Shown: positions 58,599-64,000 of the stretch, one piece after another
Position numbering within the stretch: the first letter of the stretch is position 1
Layout of the letters: the number at the start of each line of letters is the position of its first letter
From: Victivallaceae bacterium
GTDB lineage: Bacteria; Verrucomicrobiota; Lentisphaeria; Victivallales; Victivallaceae
Length of the DNA stretch: 64,000 nucleotides
Reading direction: 5' to 3'
Assembly (NCBI GenBank): GCA_021647315.1
Contig: JAKIUY010000001.1
Coordinates: 56,396 to 120,395 of the forward strand
Translations under genes and position numbers: made by a program
The notes under the pieces: model-generated
What the model saw: the letters and a program-made list of their open reading frames with translations, nothing else
What the model was told of the DNA's origin: nothing
The model's database searches: none

Positions 58599-60565
58599 AT
58601 TATAAGGCCCACAAGTACTGCAATAATATAAAGCACATAAATACCTGCTTTACCGCATTGAACCCATCTTAACAGCATCAGCAGCTTGTCGATAATCTTA
58701 GCTATTGGCAAGAACAGATTATTCAGTATCCAGTCATTTACCCGTGAACTGAATTTCCACTTTTCATGCGGGAAAAGTTCTTGACTGAATGGCTCACTTT
58801 TTTGAACATTAAGTATGGTACTGAAGGTATCAGTAACCGGCTCACTGAACGATGATGCAGTATATTGCATAGAATGATCAGGTTTACTATAACCGCACCC
58901 CCAGGTTTCAGCGTTTAAAATCTCATGCCGCTTGAGCAGTAAAAAACGCACTGCAATGAGAATTAACATAAACGCGGCAGTAACAGCCAAATAGACCGTC
59001 AAGTTTTCAGTTAGCTCCATCAAAGGCATCAACACGGGTATAGCTCCATTGCCGACTAACTGTTCGATGGGTTTAGCGATAAATGGGACAACCGCAAGAC
59101 TGCACAGGCCGATAAACAGAATAAAAAGAGCAAGAAAGAGCATGCCTGTTAGCATAAAACTCGGAGTTGGCTGGATAGTTCTTAGCGTTTTATCCCGTGC
59201 TAAACCAAGAAATACCATACCGAAAGCTTTGGAAAAACATGCCACCGCCAGGGCTCCGATAATCGTCAACGAGAAGACCACGAGTGCCGTCATCATCGGT
59301 AACAGCGCCCCATCACCATTCACCGTCCCGGTAATTGCGGCTGCATAAATAAACATTTCACTGATAAATCCATTAAAAAACGGCAGCCCACTTATTGCCA
59401 TTGACCCTAGAAGAAAAAGTCCTGCCGTCCATGGCATCTTTTTTATCAATCCACCTAATTCGTTGAGGTTTCCCGTGCCAGTTTGACTTATTACAGCACC
59501 TGCTCCCAAAAATAGCAGAGCCTTGAATATTGAATGGTTCACGACATGCAATAGAGCGCCGGCAAATCCCAGTACCGCGACAACTGGTTGATTGCACGCC
59601 ATCCCCAGCACCCCGAGCCCCATGCCCAACAAAATAATCCCGATATTTTCAACACTGTGATATGCCAGGAGCCGTTTTATATCATGCTGCCCATTGGCAA
59701 ACATCACCCCGGCAATCCCGGATATTGCGCCAATAATAATTAACAATACCCCCCACCAAATATGATATGGTGCCACAAAAAACATAAGTTGAAAGATGCC
59801 GTAAATCCCTATTTTTATCATAATCCCAGACATTAGTCCAGAAACATGACTTGGAGCCGCTGGATGAGCCAGTGGCAGCCAAATATGAAAAGGAACAAAT
59901 CCAGCTTTCATTCCAAACGCGAGCAGACCGAAAATAAAGATCAGATTTTGTTGAGTCGTTGAATAATCGGCGGTAGCAAAAGCGGAAAACTCAAAAGAAT
60001 TAACCGGTGCAGCAAGCAGAAAAAAAGTAATTAATAAAAATGCGGTGCCAATATGAGCTGTAATGAAATATATCCAGCCGGCTCGACGCGCTGAGGCCTT
60101 GTCCGCATCTGTGATAACCAGCAAGAATGAGGCAAATGACATAATTTCCCAGGCAATAATAAATAGGATAGCATTACGGGCAAACAACACCATCATCATT
60201 CCTGCAATAAGCAGGGCATAATTTAACCAATGCAAAATCCCCGAAGGGTGATCTTTAAAATATTGTGCCCCATAAATGGAACAGGCAACGGCAAGAATCA
60301 GTAGTGGGATAGCAAAAAAAATGGAGAGCGGATCCATGCCGACTGAGAACGTCGCCCAGGGCAATGTCCACGGCAGAGTAAGCAGATGCACCTCATGCTT
60401 AAAGCCCAGAAAATTCCACAGCAGATAAATAAGTGTTCCCAAACTGAGCAACGAGATCATCGTAGCCGCAAAGTAATGAAACAGTGCCTTATCCCTAGCC
60501 AGTCCGATGGAAACAACTCCAACCGTTGAAATCAAAATTATATATGTCAAGAAAAATAATAACAT
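58571..60565 (-). CDS. HyfB/NuoL-like antiporter-type membrane subunit (EhrA-type), first gene
   Basis: 664 aa with about 16 TM segments, the larger proton_antipo_M subunit. Charged channel residues: IIAWEIMSFASF (TM5 Glu), FGMKAGFVPFHIWLPLAHP (TM7 Lys), and HDIKRLLAYHSVENIG. The C-terminal part includes an amphipathic-helix region and a last TM. First gene of the six-gene complex; the shared upstream element is 124 bases before the ATG. Confidence 0.92.
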   Translation of the reverse strand: MLLFFLTYIILISTVGVVSIGLARDKALFHYFAATMISLLSLGTLIYLLWNFLGFKHEVHLLTLPWTLPWATFSVGMDPLSIFFAIPLLILAVACSIYGAQYFKDHPSGILHWLNYALLIAGMMMVLFARNAILFIIAWEIMSFASFLLVITDADKASARRAGWIYFITAHIGTAFLLITFFLLAAPVNSFEFSAFATADYSTTQQNLIFIFGLLAFGMKAGFVPFHIWLPLAHPAAPSHVSGLMSGIMIKIGIYGIFQLMFFVAPYHIWWGVLLIIIGAISGIAGVMFANGQHDIKRLLAYHSVENIGIILLGMGLGVLGMACNQPVVAVLGFAGALLHVVNHSIFKALLFLGAGAVISQTGTGNLNELGGLIKKMPWTAGLFLLGSMAISGLPFFNGFISEMFIYAAAITGTVNGDGALLPMMTALVVFSLTIIGALAVACFSKAFGMVFLGLARDKTLRTIQPTPSFMLTGMLFLALFILFIGLCSLAVVPFIAKPIEQLVGNGAIPVLMPLMELTENLTVYLAVTAAFMLILIAVRFLLLKRHEILNAETWGCGYSKPDHSMQYTASSFSEPVTDTFSTILNVQKSEPFSQELFPHEKWKFSSRVNDWILNNLFLPIAKIIDKLLMLLRWVQCGKAGIYVLYIIAVLVGLIIWMFAIWKS

Positions 60566-60688
60566 TTATTCGTTCACTTTATATTAAAGAAATACCATTG
60601 TAAAGTAAACTCAAAATGCAATAAAACAAGCCTCTTAAGACTATAAAATATGCCATAAAAGCATAAAAGATAACCTAGATAGTGCAAG

Positions 60689-60772
60689 TATACCCATTAT
60701 GGGTAGTTTTTAGTTAGTTTATCTGGCAAATTAAGCTCAAATGTACAGAATAAAAGTTTAAAATTCAACCTA
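60689..60772 (-). promoter_or_regulatory. Upstream element of the Ehr operon, shared with ftsA
   Basis: On the minus strand it aligns end to end with 23698-23782: TAGGTTGAA at the start, ATTTGAG in the middle, and AAAACTACCCATAATGGGTATA at the end, with a 7+1+7 palindrome (TACCCAT-T-ATGGGTA on the plus strand). Confidence 0.6.
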
Positions 60773-61170
60773 AACGAGTATATAAGTGTGTGAGTTGCGT
60801 AAGGGCTTTGTTTGCAGGAAGTTTAACTTTTTAGTAAAGCTCCTGAAAAGTGAACTGTCTAATAAAGTGAAATGCATGAGAGCAAATGACTTATGCAAAT
60901 TATGTGTTTAAGATTGCACTATTTAGGTATAATATAAAGTACGGGGTTGCATCAGTTTTCTGACTCATTTATAGCATGATTAATAGAATTGCGTGATTTT
61001 TATTTTCTAAACCTATACTATTATTGAGGTCTATGAATCAATTATTGTATCAGTGTCGCTACGGCAGATTTTAATTATCTTCTTGGTTTATTTTTTTCCT
61101 GCCAACCGCTTCAGAGTACTGTTTGCCGCCATGCGTAGCCTGACATCCGTACTTTTTGCCAATTTATTAA
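60773..61170. other. Gene-free stretch between the Ehr operon and RHS region
   Basis: AT-rich, no gene. ATTATTGTATC.GTGTCGCTACG near 61036 is related to phrases near 32035 and 33460. Confidence 0.5.
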
Positions 61171-61503
61171 TTAACTGGGGGACGTTCCTCGTAAATATGT
61201 TTATAATAAATGACTTAATTTATAAATAAGAATTAACTGGGGAAATTAACTGGGGGACGTTCCTCGTAAATATGTTTATAATAAATGACTTAATTTATAA
61301 ATAAGGTTTATTTTTATCTTAAATTGAATAAAATCGCCTTTTTATTTGATTTAATCAAATATGGAGTAAATTTAAAGAGATAAAACGTATGGAAGTATCT
61401 TAAAAACTAAAAACAGGCTTATTTTTTGAATATAAAAATATTTTAAGCATGAATTTGATTTTGTAAATTGTTTATTATAAATAAGCTTATGAGGAACGTC
61501 CCC
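61171..61503. repeat. Duplicated 60-bp repeat and matching inverted end (MITE-like)
   Basis: 61171-61230 and 61246-61305 are identical over 60 nt, starting TTAACTGGGGGACGTTCCTC. About 160 bases later the inverse end GAGGAACGTCCCC closes at 61503, with the inner TTTATTATAAATAAGC also inverted relative to the left. The unit resembles a short nonautonomous element with one duplicated end. It butts directly against the truncated RHS frame. Confidence 0.85.
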
Positions 61504-61618
61504 AAGGTTCTCCCAAGGTTCCTATGATGACACCGGTAACCGGATAACCAAAAGTAGCTTAGGCGTCCCGCCTGAGAATATCTCCTACACCGTCGACAAA
61601 CTCAACCGTGTAACATCA

Positions 61619-63028
61619 ATGTCTGACGGCTCCAATACCACAAATTACAGCTATGATGCCAACGGCAACCGAACCGCGAAAAATGACAACACCGTCTCCC
61701 ACTCCTACAGTTACGATCGTGAAAACCGGCTCGCTTCCGTCAGTGACGGTTCCGGGACTATTTTCTCCGCCGTCTACGATTATCGGACAAGAAGAATTTC
61801 CAAGGTTGAAAACGGCTCCACCACCCGTTATATTTATGACGGCGGCGTGAATGTCGAAGAGTATTCGGTTGACGCGCAAAACCAGAGTTCATTGACAAAA
61901 GTATTAGTCCGCGGCACCGGCATGGGCGGCGGGATCGGTTCTGTTCTCTACACCGAAGACAGTACCGGCAGCAACCGGAGCTTCTTCTGTTACAACGCCA
62001 TCGGCTCAACCGTGGCGTTGACCGACAGCACCGGAACAGTTACCGCCACCACCGATTACGAGGCATTCGGCAAGGTGGTCAGTTCAAGTGGAACAAGCTC
62101 TGAAAATAGACTTTTCTGTACAAAAGAAAAGGACAGTTCTATCGGGCTGGTGGATTTTGGTTTCAGGTATTACGATGAAGATTTGGGACGCTTTGTCACC
62201 CGTGACCCGAGTGGCTACCCAAACGGTCCAAACAACTATCTGTATTGCCATAATAATCCAATTAATCATATTGATCCCCTCGGGTTAATTGAACTTAGCT
62301 GGTCAGGCTATTTCAAAGAAGTTGGACAAACATTTGCAGGTTATGGAGATGCCGTTGTTGATACTGCTGTAGGAGTCGGGACAATGGTTGCTCATCCAAT
62401 CAATACCGCAAAAGGTATTGGTAATGCAGTTATGCATCCTATTGATGCCAGCAAGGCAATTCTCAATGATTATGGAAATAAACTTGAAACATCGCGTGGT
62501 CAAGCTTCAATTCTTGGCGAAGTGCTAATAGGTGTCGCTACTGGTGGAGCTCTTAAAGCTGCATCTAAAACTGGAACTGTTGCCAAAATTCTTGAAAAAA
62601 GTGGAAAAGCAGGGAAAATAGTTCAAAAAGGTTTAATTAAACTTGATGATATTATTGTAAAAGGTAAAAATACTTTAGTTAATAAACTTAAAGGGAAAAT
62701 AGCTAAAGGAGCTGGTACAGTAGATAATATTATACCTGATATACAAACTCAGGTTAAAAAAAATGCAGTTGTTATTGGTCAAGATATGCCGAATCGAGTA
62801 ATCCCTAAAGCTAAAGAGTTGGGAGCAGAGTTTTATAGACCACGTCCAAATCAAAAACCTAGAAAATGGTTATCACAAAATAAAAAATGGATAAAGAAAC
62901 AAATGAAAGAAGGAAAAGAGATTATTGACATAGGACCAGGGAAAGGGAAGGAAATTAGAAGGTATTATGGAATGGAGAAAAAAGCTGTTAAGAAATATAA
63001 AAAAGTAACAAAGTTGGATATGGATTAA
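61619..63028 (+). CDS. RHS-repeat protein C-terminal module with polymorphic toxin tip (5' truncated)
   Basis: RHS-homologous codons begin at about 61520 (YDDTGNRITKSS), so the first ATG at 61619 is internal to a broken gene; the upstream break coincides with the repeat at 61503. RHS/YD repeats (NYSYDANGNRTAK, HSYSYDRENRLASVSDG) run to the core end GRFVTRDPSGYPNGPNNYLYCHNNPINHIDPLGL (given here by parts: GRFVTRDPSG, NNYLYCHNN, DPLGL at about residues 196-223). Then come a linker with alternating PINTAKG/PIDASKA and a basic C-terminal domain ending EIIDIGPGKGKEI and YYGMEKKAVKKYKK. This domain is variable between RHS proteins and is the presumed toxin; its activity I cannot name. The tip is much more AT-rich than the core. 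Confidence 0.8.
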   Translation: MSDGSNTTNYSYDANGNRTAKNDNTVSHSYSYDRENRLASVSDGSGTIFSAVYDYRTRRISKVENGSTTRYIYDGGVNVEEYSVDAQNQSSLTKVLVRGTGMGGGIGSVLYTEDSTGSNRSFFCYNAIGSTVALTDSTGTVTATTDYEAFGKVVSSSGTSSENRLFCTKEKDSSIGLVDFGFRYYDEDLGRFVTRDPSGYPNGPNNYLYCHNNPINHIDPLGLIELSWSGYFKEVGQTFAGYGDAVVDTAVGVGTMVAHPINTAKGIGNAVMHPIDASKAILNDYGNKLETSRGQASILGEVLIGVATGGALKAASKTGTVAKILEKSGKAGKIVQKGLIKLDDIIVKGKNTLVNKLKGKIAKGAGTVDNIIPDIQTQVKKNAVVIGQDMPNRVIPKAKELGAEFYRPRPNQKPRKWLSQNKKWIKKQMKEGKEIIDIGPGKGKEIRRYYGMEKKAVKKYKKVTKLDMD

Positions 63029-63444
63029 TGAGTAAGTTTTCAAAAAAATGTAAATATTATTTCTCTTTTTTAATTTCTGAATTTGGTTGTTCTTACGAAC
63101 TTGAAATTTCTATATATGGGACAACTATTTACTACGTAAATCATACTTCGTGTGTAAAAATAGTAGAAGAGAAAGGAGATTTATTTATTTCCTTAGCTAA
63201 ACTAAAAGATAAAAAAGTTCCTGAATATACCACAAAAACAGGAAGTAAAAATAAGGTTAATTATATTGATTTATTAGTAATTATTAAACAGAAGAATGAA
63301 AACGACTATGAGTACTATAATACAGTATTTAATGTAAAAAGAAAAAAAATCGATTTTAAACTAGAAGAATTATCGAAGGCATTAAAATTATATGCAGAGG
63401 ATTTTTTAAAAGGAGATTTTACAGTTTTCAATTCTTTAATTTAA
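63028..63444 (+). CDS. Probable immunity protein of the RHS toxin
   Basis: 138 aa, no family recognised. The ATG overlaps the RHS stop by one base (TAATG), the usual toxin-immunity coupling. It is AT-rich and lysine-rich, has no signal peptide, and is sandwiched between the toxin tip and an orphan RHS tip, which all support an immunity role by position. Confidence 0.65.
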   Translation: MSKFSKKCKYYFSFLISEFGCSYELEISIYGTTIYYVNHTSCVKIVEEKGDLFISLAKLKDKKVPEYTTKTGSKNKVNYIDLLVIIKQKNENDYEYYNTVFNVKRKKIDFKLEELSKALKLYAEDFLKGDFTVFNSLI

Positions 63445-63463
63445 TAAAGATAACGACGGGTGA

Positions 63464-63763
63464 CGACGGGACGCTCGTTATCCAGACGGCCCAAATAATT
63501 ATCTGTATTGCCACAACAACCCGATCAACTTCATTGATCCGCTGGGGTTGGCTAGTGAAGAGAAAAAGTTTGAATTTGAACCTTTTATAAAAGATACAGA
63601 AAAGATAGTTGATAAAATAGAGAAAAAACTTGATAAACTAAAAGCAGTGAAAAAGAAAATTGATAAAGTAAAGGAACACTATGAGAGCGCCAAGCTGTCA
63701 GCGGTCACCCAAAGTGTACCACTTGCGGTCACTTCAAAATGTACCACCCCTATCATTTTTTAA
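63464..63763 (+). pseudogene. Orphan RHS tip cut by an IS21 element
   Basis: In frame from 63464: RRDARYPDGPNNYLYCHNN, then INFIDPLGLASEEK, the core-end sequence again, about 75 percent identical in DNA to 62215-62285 but with a different downstream domain (a lysine-rich coiled-coil, EKIVDKIEKKLDKLKAVKK). The frame runs to 63763 only because it enters the IS end at 63696; the real tip is lost. No start codon of its own; TTG 63548 is internal. Confidence 0.8.
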
Positions 63764-64000
63764 TCTACGTTTGATTTAACTCGTTGTCAACCTCCTTTTC
63801 TCTATTTTTGAGACGGTAGCTTTTTCCTTTAAACGGAATAATATCAATATGCTGTAACAGCCTGTCAAGTATTGCTCCGGCAGTCGGCACATCCCCGATC
63901 AGTTTACCCCAGTCTTCAATAGGGCGATTGCTGGTCATCATTGTCGATCGTACCTCGTATCTTCTCATTATGACCTCAAACAGATACTCCCCGCTTTGCT
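63696..64000 (-). mobile_element. IS21-family element, one end (continues beyond window)
   Basis: The end begins TGTCAGCGGTCACCC at 63696. Two tandem GCGGTCAC..(A)AA.TGTACCAC blocks (63701-63722 and 63725-63748) look like the repeated transposase sites of IS21 termini. It contains the 3' part of istB on the minus strand. The same terminal sequence is the solo end at 45671. Confidence 0.85.
63765..64000 (-). CDS. istB: IstB, IS21 transposition helper ATPase, C-terminal part
   Basis: Open on the minus strand from the window edge (KRGEYLFEVIMRRYEVRS) to the stop at 63765. YEVRSTMMTSNRPIEDWGKL is the IstB sensor region and DVPTAGAILDRLLQH with GKSYRLKN is the C-terminal lid. The Walker motifs would lie beyond the window. 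IstB is an AAA+ regulator of IstA; intactness cannot be judged. Confidence 0.9.
   Translation of the reverse strand, partial: QSGEYLFEVIMRRYEVRSTMMTSNRPIEDWGKLIGDVPTAGAILDRLLQHIDIIPFKGKSYRLKNREKEVDNELNQT

Noticed and set aside
53224..60565. Functional group-4 NiFe hydrogenase
   Set aside because: Both nickel-ligand motifs are missing in the large subunit and no maturation genes are seen.
1..64000. CRISPR array, rRNA operon or replication origin
   Set aside because: No regularly spaced repeats, rRNA segments or DnaA-box clusters were found; the repeats present are palindromic and irregular.

Overview
The window looks like a chromosome segment from a Gram-negative, diderm bacterium, most likely in the PVC superphylum and possibly Lentisphaerota. 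Support: an LPS-type outer membrane (LptD, heptose epimerase HldD, a full L-Ara4N/Arn set), a peptidoglycan and division set (MurG, FtsW, FtsA, FtsZ) with a divergent FtsZ, a eukaryote-like UDP-sugar pyrophosphorylase, and many intergenic palindromic repeats. The placement is inference from gene content only; there is no rRNA, and I found no tRNA.

Layout. (1) 1-9 kb is an accessory, defence-type island: the C-terminal part of an MmeI-like DNA methyltransferase, a TrlF-like PHP plus SMC-type ATPase, a two-TM zinc-ribbon protein, a BRO-N protein with unusual repeats in front of it, an SF2 helicase and a GIY-YIG (T5orf172) nuclease. (2) 9-31.5 kb is mostly housekeeping: YjbQ, guaB, aconitase, a mutarotase-like protein; on the minus strand a UDP-sugar pyrophosphorylase, a 101-aa unknown, ftsW and murG; thiL-tsaE; rpsB-tsf; on the plus strand ftsA and ftsZ; an M28 peptidase; and tig-clpP-clpX. 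(3) 31.5-33.6 kb is a gene-poor repeat zone with an IS110 remnant. (4) 33.6-45 kb holds a two-Rossmann dehydrogenase, lptD-hldD, a BtuFCD-like importer, rsmE, a HEAT/zinc protein and a low-molecular-weight phosphatase. (5) 45-45.7 kb is a scar of IS91 and IS21 pieces. (6) 46-53 kb is arnA-arnT-arnD-arnB-arnC. (7) 53.2-60.6 kb is a six-gene minus-strand operon for a complex-I/group-4-hydrogenase-like membrane complex whose large subunit lacks the nickel-binding cysteines (Ehr type). (8) 60.6-64 kb is another accessory zone: palindromic repeats, a 5'-truncated RHS toxin tip with its immunity gene, an orphan RHS tip, and an IS21 element that cuts the orphan tip and runs off the right edge.

How the parts work together. 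The UDP-sugar pyrophosphorylase, MurG, FtsW, FtsA and FtsZ cover the late steps of wall synthesis and division. LptD, HldD and Arn build and modify the outer membrane. Tig, ClpP and ClpX form a protein quality-control operon. The points most worth following up are the Ni-less hydrogenase-like complex, the methyltransferase/PHP-ATPase and helicase/GIY-YIG island, an 85-bp element shared by the ftsA and Ehr upstream regions, a palindromic motif repeated inside and upstream of the BRO gene, and families of nested inverted repeats spread through the intergenic DNA.
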